NCBI GenBank assembly: GCA_003833135.1
Contig: QZLH01000034.1
Coordinates: forward strand, 41,821 to 105,820
DNA: 64,000 nucleotides
Reading direction: 5' to 3'
DNA from: Oehlia diaphana
Lineage: Eukaryota; Glomeromycota; Glomeromycetes; Glomerales; Glomeraceae
The position numbers were made by a program, and so were the translations under genes. The notes under the pieces were generated by a model, which was given only the letters and a program-made list of their open reading frames with translations, had not been told where the DNA came from and searched no databases. Shown here piece after piece: positions 1 to 11,804 of this stretch (positions within the stretch are counted from its first letter, which is position 1; each line of letters begins with the position of its first letter).

Positions 1-563
1 TTTTTTTTTTTTTAAAAAAAAAAAAAAAACAAATAAGACAAATATGATTGACATCGATCAAATGAATGAATGCACTCCGTATCTTACACCCCAAATGCCA
101 CAAACAAAGATTTGTTTGTTTCAATAATAAAAAAAAAAAAAATTAAAATAACCAATACAATAGTTAAAATTTGTTTGTAAACGTGTAAAAGTTATTTATT
201 AATAAGCCCCTTCACCAATAATCATGTATCAATGTGATACACTCATTCATACACATGATTAAACTTTAATAATTCCATGGAATTTTGGGTCTAATTTCGG
301 GTTACATTCCGATGATAAATAAACAACCTTAGAGTTTTTAACATAACGATTTAGCGATTTTAATTGAAAGTAAATCCGACAATCAATAAATAAATATCTT
401 GCAATCCTTCTCGATAGGGGAAGGAAAAACTAATAAAACTTTATTAATTTTAACCGATAATATATTATATTTATATATTTATATACATAATTTTAAAGTA
501 AACTATTTAACAGTAAGTATTTATGGTTTAAACTATAAAATCTGGTTGAAATCCTGAATTTTT
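1..563. other. AT-rich intergenic, no gene seen
   Basis: The window opens with a T-run joined to an A-run (1-29), followed by AT-rich sequence. No open frame or RNA gene is visible. The last bases are the 3' flank of the minus-strand gene that ends at 564. Confidence 0.6.
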
Positions 564-1482
564 TTAGTTGATATTTCTACGTGAGAATCTACGACGTTTA
601 AGTTTAATTTTGGAGTTATCATTAGGACAAGTAAAGTAATCATTAAAATGATCCCAAGATCCAAAGATATTCTTTACAATATAATCAGGCAATGGATGAT
701 CTACTGGCCAATATTTATATGTTTTGGCCATCTTCTGTTGACACTTGCCACATGAAATTAATTCTCTAGGAACTTCAATACGAGTTCCATCTTCCTTATA
801 AACGTATTTGTGATCATATGAAGGTCGGAATTTTCCTTCAGGAATTTTTTCTTTAAGCCATTTAATAAATGGTTTGGTTGTTTCAATACCGCACAATTCT
901 AAAAAATTGATTTAAATAAATTTAATGACAATTATTTTTTGAATCTTTAAATTTGCCTTAATCTGGTTATAACTTACCTCCATCTGAAGTCTTGAGACAC
1001 ATAAATTTATGATCAGGAATACCAAAATAATAGAATATAACGGTAGCGTAAGCACCAGTAACAGTACGATCAAGAGTTAAAGGATCTGCGCTCCAATCTA
1101 CTTTGGTTGTTAATTCGTTAGGACATTTCTCCTCAACTCTTTTCCATAATGATTCGGCTTCATCATAATCGCATGAGAATTTTTCATCACAAGTCTCTTT
1201 TACGGCTTCATAATAAGGAGTAATGTCGTAAGGAGCAAGGTGATTATGTTCAGCTGCATTACCATAATCATAATCTTCAACAATATTCATAATAAGGCGG
1301 ATAAAAAAACCACATGACGATGGATTTGACCAAGAATCCCAAAGTTCTTTTTGACATTCGTTGCACGTGGAAACATTAAAATAATCTCCACATTCTTTTT
1401 TTGGTGTATCACTTTCGGCATTAATACCGATAATTAATAATGAAAATAATATGACAAAAATAATACAAATTTTATTTTTCAT
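564..1482 (-). CDS. Secreted cysteine-rich protein, unknown function (2 exons, 279 aa)
   Basis: Exon 1 is 1482-978 and exon 2 is 898-564. The 79-bp intron has GTAAGT at its 5' end and AG at 899-900, and joins in phase 1, giving 840 nt (279 aa). The N-terminus (MKNK, then a hydrophobic stretch ending near INAES) is a clear signal peptide of about 22 residues. The predicted mature chain has 12 cysteines, eight in exon 1 (including a CNEC pair) and four in exon 2 (including CGKC), which fits a disulfide-bonded extracellular protein. The C-terminus is strongly basic (KLKRRRFSRR). No transmembrane segment or GPI tail is seen, so it is probably released. I do not recognise the family. A small secreted effector or apoplastic protein is possible but is inference only. 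A TATA-like element lies about 100 bp upstream. Confidence 0.8.
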
Positions 1483-3622
1483 TTTAATATATAATACTGT
1501 AGGTTCGTGGTCAAAGGAAGATGAAAAAAAATTTTTTTGAAAGAAAAATTTTTTGTGATGATCTAAATAAAATTGGTAGGGTTTTTATATTTAAACTTAC
1601 AGAAGAAAAATGACACTTTATGATTCCCACATGATTGGTCATAATTATGTAGAAATTACGCGTAACGGAACGGAAAGTTCAAATCATTGAATCATTGAAT
1701 CAGCAGACCCACATTTACATTTCGATTGTTAAAAAAAAAAAAAAAGTTTCGATTATCAAAAATATTCACACGATGATTGATTTAGAAAAATCGGATTTGT
1801 ATTACACCTTCGTTTTAGATTTTTCTAAAAATGAGTCACATTAATTAACTAACTCTTTTTTGTTTAAAATAATGAAAATTGTGGCATGCGTTACAAGAAC
1901 TATTGCGCAATTATTATAAAGATAATTTATTCCTTCATCACTATGTTTGCCCCAATCCGACAAGTTCCGCAAGTATAGTTAATCATTATGATGTCATATG
2001 CTGCGGCAGTATTAAGGTATATGGTTAGTAAGTTTTCTAATTATAACTTTGGCAAGTGTGGGAAAATGGGAAATGTTATGATTGTGCCATAAGGCGAACT
2101 TTAGATAAACAAACAATCAGCTGTAATGCTGAATTATGAAAAAGTCTTCCCCTACGTAATATTGCGTGACACATAAATACTATGAGTTATCTTGAAAAAA
2201 AAAACTTACCTACAAACAGTGCGTTAACAGACAGTAAATTATATTAAGCAATACATTTAATTAGAAATATGCAGTATATAATTTCCTGTATATAACTTGT
2301 TTGTTATATATTAAATTCCGACTAATCCCTTGAAAAGGAATATTCGCTCCATTATGGTAATTTTGTGAACCAATAAAGTTGAACAATGAATTTCATGAAT
2401 CACGATACCCTTGTTGAATTTTATTTAGAAGAATCCCCATAATTTCATTTGTGATAAATCGTGAATTAATATGAATAAGTTGTTGAATTTCTTCTTTAAA
2501 TTCTCTATTTAACATTACTCTCTTTCTTTCGATCAAGATATCCAATAACGACAATAACGTAACATTAATTTTTAAGAATTATTAGAATTATTGAAATTTG
2601 ATACACACTTGCCACAAAATTTGGTCTTTCATTGAGTATTTAAATAATATATATGTTAACAATCCAAATTTGGAAGGAATGAATATGAATAACGATCATT
2701 TGTAAACATCGTATGTATGTAAAAATATAAGCCACAATTTAGTTTGTATAGACCATTATCTAGAACTTTGTTTATACATGTATGTATGTACTGTATATAA
2801 CGAAAAAGGTTGTTTCCGATATGTGATATACGAGAAGTCGGTAGTTTATTATTTTTTTTTTTAAGCCAAGTTTATGGTAATCTTTTCTCAATTTTTGGGG
2901 TATTTGCGAACCAGCTTACATGAATTAAGTAATTAAGGAAAAAATATAATTCCCTAGAAAATAAAATTTCAAATAAAAAGAATCAAATAAATTTATATAA
3001 ATCCAAATGTGAAATGTGATGATTTGGTTATCAAAGTTAATTGTCATATTTAAATTATTTGAAGCTTTTAATTTTTAAACGAAATATAATATTTGTTTAA
3101 AAAAAAATAAATGTATATAATAAATTTTATTCGAATTTTCAAAAAATATCAATTACTGCGGTAACACGTATCTTGGCAGAATCATTACGTGCGGATAAGA
3201 AAAGAAGCGGGCTGAAACGAATGAAACGAAGGATTAAATTTTTGAAACATTAAATTTACAGATTTTTATATTTGCAATAAACAAATTATGACGTATAAAT
3301 AGTAAAAGTGGTTCGAGTTTTTGAAAGTTCCTTAAATGTTGTGTGACATTTTATATTTTTTGAAATTATTTATATATTATATGTTAATAATCTATTTTGT
3401 GATCTCATCTTGAACCAATCCCTTTTATCACTATTTTATACCGAATAAAGTAAGAGTATTTTATTGTGTAACTTTCTTTTCAAGTGTTTCGCGCACTTTT
3501 TAATATATATAAGATCCTCTTACATTTTTTTTATTTTTTTTTGTAAGAAAACTTTTACATACAGTGATTTACAGTAAATCAAATAAATTTATCATCATCC
3601 TTAAATATAAATTATAATAAAT
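1483..3622. other. Intergenic between divergent genes
   Basis: This AT-rich spacer lies between divergently transcribed genes. A TATA-like stretch near 1578-1590 reads toward the minus gene and TATATATAAG at 3504-3513 toward the plus gene. I found no convincing coding frame or structural RNA. Confidence 0.55.
3504..3513 (+). promoter_or_regulatory. TATA box of the SDR-like gene
   Basis: TATATATAAG lies about 110 bp upstream of the ATG at 3623, in a T-rich promoter context like those of other genes in the window. Confidence 0.4.
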
Positions 3623-4522
3623 ATGTCTAGAGATTTCAAAACTTATAAAAAATCTTTAAGTGTCGATATATTGTTCCCACCTCCTTTAGCGATTACAAAA
3701 GATAAGCAATTGAGCGCTAAAATTAAATTACGACCTTATGATTTTATTTTAAAATCAATAAGGGGGAAAAACATTTTAGGTAAATTTAATTTTTTGATAT
3801 AAAAATCTATGATTATATATATATTATATATATATATATACTTTAAAAAAAAAATTATTAAAAAAAAAATTTTTCTCTTTTTTAAAAAAGTGTTGGGAGC
3901 GACGGGGGATCTAGGATTTCAAGTTATATCTCAAGCGCTTGAAGCTTCATATCATGTGACAATTTTAATTCGTAATGATAAAAATCTTCCATTTGAAAGT
4001 CATCATTTACGAAATCCAAATCTTGTAATAATTATTGGATCAGTTTTATCAAGAGAAGATATGAATAAAGCAGTTGAAGGACAGGATGCAATAATAAATT
4101 GTCTTGGACCACGTGCAATATGGACAAGTGATATTGATATATGTTCAAAATCACAAAAAATTATAATAGAATCAATGAAATTTTATGGAGTAAAAAGGAT
4201 AATTGTTGTAACATCTCAAGGTATTAGTGGGAATGATAAACAAGTTGGTAGAATACAAAGTTTTTTCGGATTTAATTTTACGGGTAAATTTATATCCGAT
4301 AAAGAATTACAAGAACGATATATTAAAGAAAATTCGGATTACCTTGATTGGACTATAATAAGACCTGGTAAATTATATAATGGTGAATTAACAGGTCATT
4401 ATAAATTAAATGAAAATTTTGCTTTGATGAAAATTTCTAGAGCTAATGTTGCTCATTTTATACTTAAAGAATTACAAACTGGTATTTGGTTAAAAAGAAC
4501 TCCAACTATTAACGGTTATTAG
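3623..4522 (+). CDS. NAD(P)-binding Rossmann protein, NmrA/atypical SDR-like (2 exons, 262 aa)
   Basis: Exon 1 is 3623-3779 and exon 2 is 3891-4522, with a 111-bp intron (GTAAAT...AAAAAAG) in phase 1; 789 nt in total. Splicing creates NILVLGATGDLG, a beta strand followed by the GxxGxxG dinucleotide-binding loop, so the intron sits exactly in the Rossmann motif and supports the model. Downstream are features of NmrA-like/NAD(P)H-binding atypical SDRs: a basic residue after strand 2 (ILIRND), a 'D-x-IINCLG' strand-4 segment, KRIIVVTS, and WTIIRPGKL. The classical YxxxK pair is not evident, so it may be a redox sensor or flavin/biliverdin-reductase-like enzyme. The N-terminal 45 residues are an extension before the fold. 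Probably cytosolic, since no targeting peptide is obvious. The substrate cannot be predicted. Confidence 0.85.
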
Positions 4523-5489
4523 TTATCATAATAACAGGTCATGTGATATTAAATGTAACCCACCAAAATATGATTACACATGTTAAATAACCCTTTTTAA
4601 TTGGGCATTGGATGAAACTTATATGTATTTTATTGATTGTTCTGATTATAGAAATAAAAAAAAAAATGTTTAAATTGAGGTTAAGACTATCATTCCTATA
4701 ATTGCATTTTTTTTGTGATTGTCACATGATTTTACAATAATGGCAATTTTTAGCCGCGGAATTAGACACGGACCGTTTAATATTTCCCAATGTTTTAATA
4801 AAAAATCAAGTCATTATTAGATATATAAAGTAGGAAATTTATCTTACTATAGTAAAAATGTGTGATTTGTCATAATTTCATTGCGGAAACAAGTGATATT
4901 ATTTTGCCATAACGGGAAATCCGATCCGGAATTTGAAAGTGGCTTTGGAATGCGAAATAATAATTGACGTGGTCTAGATCTTTCTAAAAAGTTATTATTT
5001 ACTTTCTTGTATTTTATATATTTTACTTTAATAAGGTAAGTATGCCGGTTCATTCAATAATTATTACTAGCAGCATTTTACATATTCACATTGCATCATT
5101 TGCATTGAGTTACGTATACATGTGATATGGTTCCGGATAAATCGTTTTTTTTTTGTTTGTTTTTGGAGAGTCTAGATCATTCTAACGGTTTAGGATCTTT
5201 TTTTTTTTTATAATGTACATGGCTTGGCTTTGACTTTTTTTTATTCCTGATATTTTTGATATTTTTGATATTCCTATTAAATTAGCCTAAAATTTTCTTT
5301 TCTTTTTTTTTTTCTTCTTTATTTTTTCCCAAGCTCTAAATTTATCATATATTTTATAGTTATTATTTGAGTAGGTTATTTCAATAAATAATTCTATTTA
5401 TAATATTACACGTATTACTCTTTTATTCAATATATATTCAATAATTTTTATTAGGAAAAAAAAAAAAAAAGAAAAAAAATTATTCATAA
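4523..5489. other. AT-rich intergenic
   Basis: There are several T-runs around 5150-5330 and a TATA-like stretch near 5430 before the next start codon. The only open frames are short and lack coding character. Confidence 0.5.
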
Positions 5490-5771
5490 ATGTCAAATTC
5501 ACAATCAATGAATAAATCTACAAAAAAAGAAGCTATAGAAGAAGAAAGAAAATTTTCTTCTACAGATTCAAATCGTGGTTATATTGTAGCAAATGTTGTT
5601 AAAGAAGCTTGTCGTATCGCTTTAGAACAAAATCGTCAAGATTGGGATGCCGCTTGTAAATTTATTTTACAAAACAAATCTCTTACGGATAATGAAAGAA
5701 GTTCTATTATTAATCTTTTAGTAAAAGATAATGATATTATGTTAAAAAAAAACATAATTACTGAACAATAA
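5490..5771 (+). CDS. Small hypothetical protein (93 aa)
   Basis: A single uninterrupted frame begins with an ATG just downstream of an A-rich leader. The first 28 residues are polar and probably disordered (Ser, Lys and Glu rich). Residues 29-85 look helical and amphipathic, with a compact segment around VVKEACRIALEQNRQDWDAA. There is no signal peptide or membrane helix. Codon choice (GAA, CAA, AAA, TTA) matches neighbouring genes, and the composition differs from the flanking spacers, which argues for a real gene. I do not recognise the family. Confidence 0.6.
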   Translation: MSNSQSMNKSTKKEAIEEERKFSSTDSNRGYIVANVVKEACRIALEQNRQDWDAACKFILQNKSLTDNERSSIINLLVKDNDIMLKKNIITEQ

Positions 5772-7484
5772 TAATTATTATATTACCTTTTTTTTAATAT
5801 GTAAAATTTTTTTATTAGAGTATAGAAAAAATGTCAATATCATATAATATCTTTTTGTATATACAGTATATTACAGACTTTTCTCTCAGAAAGAAAAAAA
5901 AAAAAACTTTTTTAACCTTGTCTCATAACCTTGCTTCAACCTTGTCTTAACTTGTCTTACAACTCCTGTTAGCATTCCTTATTGTGTTACAGTAACTTTC
6001 AAAGAAAAAAAATACTATTTAATTCTTATTTGCATTATCTTTTAGGAAAAAATTAAAATTATCTTATTATCACCTGTTATTTTATTCTTTATTTTTCGGG
6101 ATTTTTTAGGTTAATTATGGGATAGCAGAATTTTTTTTTTTAATAAAAAGCAATGTTTAATGTTATATCAGCAGGTACATAAACCAGGAATTTCTATATC
6201 AGGATTTACTTTCTTTAACTTACTATTGTTAAAATGAACGAATAAACGTTTGCTGATAAACATTCAGGTTTAAACTTGGACCAAGTCATATGATTTGATC
6301 TTCTTAATATTATATGAATTGGTGTAGATAGACCGATATTAACGATAATAATTTTATATGTAAATCAGATCAAGATAAGAATTATACTAACAGAAAAGGA
6401 AATAAACAAGGGAAATATATAGATGAAATAAGAAGTGTCATTAGTTGTATATTTGATGATAATAACAATATTATACATATAATAAAGCATCATCGTACTA
6501 TAAAGAATAGAATCTATTATTATTCTATTTGTTTCCAAAAAGTAGGTTTACTTATTTTAATCTCATAATGGAATTCTAGAATATATAAAAAGAAGTTCTT
6601 CCAGAAAACCAGAAGAAAAATATTAATTACTAAAGTTGCAAATGTCCGATTCGATTATTGCCCCGCATGTGTGGTGAATTATCCAATTGTATATCATGAC
6701 TTCTTTTGTTGCACGTGACATTTAATGACAAATAGGATTTTATAATTATTATCTATGACGCATCCATTCAATCATGCATGTGACTTATGAATTTGAACGA
6801 AAATATCGTAGACGACCGTAGACGTCATTTCGAATGTTTTTAATCGTATCGATTTTCTTATATTAGTAATTTCTTGGCAGAAAATGTAATTTTAGCGTAA
6901 TTTAGCAATTTTAATATGTAAATTTATTATTTATATCATTATTTTAGTTTTTACCTAAAAGTTGAGAATAATTTTACCACCTTCCTATAATAGTTTGATT
7001 CAATTTGCAACTGTATGTACATATATAAAAGAGAGAAAACAAAAGAAAAATGTAAAAAATTAATCCAAGAAATTTGATGTAACGTTTCTCAATATTGTAA
7101 TAAATAATATTATATTATGATTTTGGTAAGAGTGCCAAGATTTTATATCTAGATAAAAAAATTATGAACCAACCCGACCTAATATATCCTTTGTATAACG
7201 GAAAAAAAAAATTTTTTGTGAACCCGAACCAAAAAAAATCAATATATCTTTTTTCTAACCCAAAAAAAAAAAAAGATGTTTAATTAATTTAATTGTAATA
7301 TATTTGTAAATTATGACATAAAAGGATAATCATAAATGATGAAATTATTTGTCATAAAAATATAAAAAATATTTTTTTGCAAAAAGATCGTATATATAAA
7401 GTAAAAATATCTTTTTTTTTTTTAAAAAAAAAATCGAAAATTTCTTTTTTTTTCCCCTTTTAACAATAGATAAAAAAAAACGAA
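5772..7484. other. Long AT-rich intergenic region
   Basis: No gene is seen. A short run of imperfect 'AACCTTGTCT' repeats lies near 5915-5960. 'AACCCGA' motifs recur near 7170-7265 between A-runs. The promoter of the next gene lies at the right edge. Confidence 0.5.
7391..7400 (+). promoter_or_regulatory. TATA box of the RING-like/TPR gene
   Basis: TATATATAAA lies about 85 bp upstream of the proposed ATG at 7485 and is followed by T-rich initiator-like sequence. Confidence 0.45.
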
Positions 7485-10400
7485 ATGGTAAATTGTTTTT
7501 TTATTGATTTTAAAAAATTAAAATCAATTGATATTGATATTTCTTATTATTTAGGATGATGATTCTATTGAAGTTCCAAATTGTGTTGGAAGATTCCATA
7601 ATAAAAAAGAAAAGTTTTCAAAACAAATGCGATCACAACATCGTCAATTTTTAGAAAAAGTTCGTATTATTCCATATCAAAAAATTATTCGAAAAAATAT
7701 TTATGATTTAATTGAAGAATCGAATAATTCAACAAATCCTTCAAGTTTAAAAATTCTTAAATGTATGATTGAAGATCCAAGTATTCGACTTACTGAAAAT
7801 GAAATTTATGATTTATTAGAAGAATTGACTTATATTCAAGAACCTTATGAACAAGATAATCTAGTAGGATTTGAGACTCGTATATTAGTTATATCATCCG
7901 TTCTTGAATACGTAATTTTTAATATTGAAATATTTCATTTAGGAGCTGGCTTCTATGAAGTAATTTCAAATCAATTGGAAGATTATGTATTATCTTATAG
8001 AAATTATTCATCTAACGTTTCTTGGGCAACTTCCCTTAATCATTACATTCCAAAAGAAGAAACTATTCACAAATATAATTTAGAATTTTTATTAGAATAT
8101 ATATTTAATATTTTAAAAATCTTGCGTGATAATGAATTACAATTTAGAAAAGTTAACCTTCATGTTGATCATTTTTTAAAAGTTTTGGCGAAATCATTTG
8201 AATATTCTGGAAAGAAAGGTCCTTCATCTTTTCCATCTTTAAAACAATCTTGGGAAACTTTACATAATACTTGTGATTTTGGAGATTTGGTTTCTCCCTT
8301 CTTTACAGATTATTATCTTTTAAAGAAAATTAAATCAATTATTCAAAATTGGTCTTATGAAGGTGATAAAAGAATGATATCAAAATATGGGAAATGGTTA
8401 TTAATGGAATTTATTTGGATGCATGCTGATAATATTTGGATTGAAGAAATAAAATATGATCGTAAGAAATCTTGTAATGATGAAATACATACTCAATATC
8501 AATTAAAGAGTATCATATTCTTATTTGGAATTTTGGATATGATTGAAAATTATATTATCGAAAGTGATCATTTGCCAACTTTAGCACTTTCTTATTATTT
8601 TGCTAAAGAATTCTTACAAAGAACTAAGAGTGCTCCAATACAAATTAAATCCACAGTAATTTTACTTAAATTATATTTAAAAAATGGTAATACTTTTAAA
8701 ATTATCGATCAAGATTTTGATCGTTACTTTCAAGATTTAAATAAGGATGATATAGAAGCTGTTTCAAATTTTAAATCATTTTTATCAGATATCAAACCAA
8801 AGTATTATCAAGAATCTTTATCAAATTATGATAATACTATATTCGATAATTTTCGAGGAACAATCTTATTACCGCATATGTCAAAAATCAATAGACATGA
8901 TGAATTTTTAAATAAAAATTTAATTGAAATGATAGCTGATGAAATGACTTGTTCGGTTACACTGGAACCCTCAGAAAGTCTTTGTATTCTTGGATGTGAA
9001 CATATAATTAGTTATGAAACTTTTCTTAATTTATCAGTAATGTCAAAATATCGTTGTCCTCAATGTAGACAGAATATTAAAGATAATGAATGTATTTTTT
9101 TACCTCAACATAATATATTCTCTTATTTTTATGTTCATTTTGTCTCATCTGAACTGGTTGGTACTCCTCCAATTCTTGCAATAAAATCAAATAGACCAAA
9201 TTATTTTTCTCCTTTACTTAGTTTTGGATCTTTAACAGCATCAACTTGTTTAGATCCTTATATTATCCAATCAGAATCTTTACCACATCAAAGATTAAAT
9301 ATTCATAATGATTTATCCAAAATTCGATGGCCTTTGAAAGTATCAAAACGATTGCAACCAGCTCATAATGAGGCAATAAAATCTCTAAATAATAGGAAAT
9401 ATGAAGAAACAGTTTTATGGCTCACCTGTTTATTACAACAATATCCAAATAGTTTTTCTACACGATGTGATCGTGCATTTATTAATTCTTTCTTATTACA
9501 TAAACCTTATTTAGCACTTGAAGATTTAAATATCGCTTTAAGTTTAAAGACAAAAAGTCCACACGCTTTGAATTTACGTGCTGAAACCTTTCGAAGAATT
9601 GGTTATTATGATGATGCACTTTTGGATTTAAATAAAGCTTTACAATTAGCACCAAATAATGCTATATCATATGGAATTCGTGGTGCTTTATTTTATAAGA
9701 TGAAAAGATTTAATGAATCACTTGATGATTTAAAATATTCTATACAACAATTACCAAACAATGGATTTTGTCTTGGCTTTCTAGGAGCGACATTAATAAA
9801 ATTGGGATTTAATGATGATGCACTTTCTAAATTTAACGAAGCGTTAGAGATTAATCCTGATGATATCTTTATACTTAATAAACGAGCAAAACTTTATCAT
9901 TCGCTTTGTTTAGATAATTCAGGGCTTATTGATATTAATAAAACTTTAAGCATCAATCCATTTAATCACAAAGCACTTTCAATTCGTGGTGAAATACAAG
10001 CTGCATTTCTTGATAATGATTCTGAATCATTATCTGATATTAACAAATCTTTAGAAATGGTACCAAACAATGTTAATGCATTAAAAATTAGGGCTAGATT
10101 TTATCATGAAATGGATCGTAATGAAGAAGCTCTTAATGATCTAGGTAAAGCATTAAATTTGGCACCCAATGATATTTCTATATTTGAATTAAGAGGTGAA
10201 ATATATCGATCTATGTGTTGTTTCGAAGAAGCAATTGATGATTTTAATCAAATGTTACAACGTGATCCATGTAACATTTTTGCTTTATCTTATCGTGGTG
10301 CTACTAAATATGATCAGGTATATATAATATTTACTGATGTTATGGAATATTTTCCCTTATAACTGCAACTGCATTTTTATTAATTAATTTTTAATATTTT

Positions 10401-10692
10401 TTTTTTTTAGGAATTATATGAAGAAGCATTAATTGATTTGAATAAAGCTTTGGAATTACGACAAGAAAATAATTTATTCTTATTAAAGATAAGAGCAAAA
10501 ATATGTATTGCATTGAAACGATATCATGAAGCATTAATGGATCAGAACAAAATATTAGATAATGAACCTAATAATAATACCGTTCTTTTAGAAAGAAGGG
10601 GGGTATATCAAAAATTAGGTCTTTATGATAAATCACATTCAAATTCGATACATCGTAATAGGATAACATTAAAACCTACTTATTCGTATTAA
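7485..10692 (+). CDS. RING-like/TPR-repeat protein, possible E3 ligase or adaptor (3 exons, 1015 aa)
   Basis: Exon 1 is proposed to be only the ATG (7485-7487), directly followed by GTAAAT. Exon 2 is 7555-10317 and exon 3 is 10411-10692. Introns are 67 and 93 bp and both junctions are in phase 0. The N-terminal ~460 residues are helical and unrecognised. Residues ~465-510 hold a degenerate RING/U-box-like Cys/His cluster (MTCSVTLEP, then ILGCEH and CPQCRQ), lacking one canonical Cys, so zinc binding and ligase activity are uncertain. From about residue 598 to near the C-terminus run roughly 12 tandem TPRs with the usual 34-residue spacing and the A-L-x-D-L/N-K-A-L pattern. Exon 3 continues the TPR array without a break, confirming the second intron. 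If exon 1 is wrong, the start would be the ATG at 7627. RING-plus-TPR layouts usually act as scaffolds or ubiquitin ligases. Confidence 0.85.
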
Positions 10693-11122
10693 TATGTTTA
10701 TTGTATTTAATAATATATAATATATTTAGATTTATTTAAAATGTATGATATTTATATATGTATAAAAATAATATTATGAAAAAAGGAAATATTAAATAAC
10801 AAAAATAAAGTATATGTAATAATCTTTGTCAATACATAAAGAGTTCAAAAAAAACTCCGATAAATGCTAAGAATAGCACATAAATGTGTAGATCTCACTA
10901 ATGGAAAAAGTGATTTTGTTATTTAAACAATGAAAGAAAAAAAAAATTACATAAAGAAATGTACGTAAATATATACAAATATATCATTTTTCCCCACAAA
11001 TCCGGAAATTATATAAACCATAACGATAAGGGATAAAGAATCTTGGCTAAAGAAACGTACATATATAAATATATCTTTTCTCCGCCCTTTTTTTTTAATT
11101 CACAATCAATCAAGTTATAACA
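10693..11122. other. Spacer with short tandem duplication
   Basis: Two similar blocks, about 10953-11000 and 11049-11088, share 'AAAGAAA-GTAC' followed by a TATA-rich run. The second block, with TATATAAAT near 11062, would be the promoter of the syntaxin-like pseudogene. Confidence 0.4.
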
Positions 11123-11804
11123 ATGTCAAACATTAACGAATTCTTAAACGAAACCATTGAAATTGGACAAAAATTAACTAATGCTAAATCGAATATTACA
11201 AAGATTCAAGAATTTCAAGCATAATTATTAGATAATCATATATCAACAATAAAAGAAGATTTGTTGAATAAAGAAAGAGAAAATTTCGTATCTAATACAA
11301 GAAATTTACTTGTAGAATGTAAAGATCATATTAAAAGAATTCAATATGAAAATGCTCGTATTCCTTCATCGGATCCTAATTTTGATCAAAGACAACAAAG
11401 ATATGAATATATTTAAAAACAAAATTATCTAATGTATTAGAAGATTATAGTCAAGTTGAAAGTGATTTTATGAAAAAAACCTAAGATCGTATGACAGGAC
11501 AATATAAAGTTTTGAATCCAAATGCAACTCAACAAGAAATTGATGATTATGTATCAAATTCATCAAATTCCGATTCTCAATCTATGATATCTTAACAAGC
11601 TTCATTAAATACAAATGAAATAAATGAAGCCTAGCAGAGGTACAAAAACGTCATGAATATATTAAAAATATTGAGAATACCGTCGCTGAACTTACTGCTT
11701 TATCTCGAGATTTACATCTTCATGATCAAACTGATCAAACTATTATCAATAATGAACAAAATGTACAAGATGCAGAAATTAATTTAGCTTGTGTTTTATT
11801 ATGA
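11123..11804 (+). pseudogene. Syntaxin-like Qa-SNARE pseudogene ending in CVLL
   Basis: This is a near full-length relative of the two SNARE-like genes at 12997 and 16160. It starts MSNINEFLNETIEIG, aligned with both paralogues. It is broken by in-frame TAA codons after residue 33 (QEFQA-stop) and in the middle, by a +2 frameshift near 11411, and by another frameshift near 11630. Between breaks the protein matches the paralogues, including YENARIPSSDPNF and the NPNATQQEIDDYVSNS segment. The SNARE-motif half continues slightly beyond the zero-layer region (DQTDQTIINNEQ) and then ends INLACVLL-stop. There is no transmembrane helix. The last four residues form a CaaX-like box, as in the neighbouring copy. 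The disruptions are too many for introns, so it is almost certainly inactive. Confidence 0.85.

Noticed and set aside
3300..3330. Possible tRNA B box (GGTTCGAG)
   Set aside because: No A box at suitable distance and no cloverleaf in the flanking AT-rich sequence.
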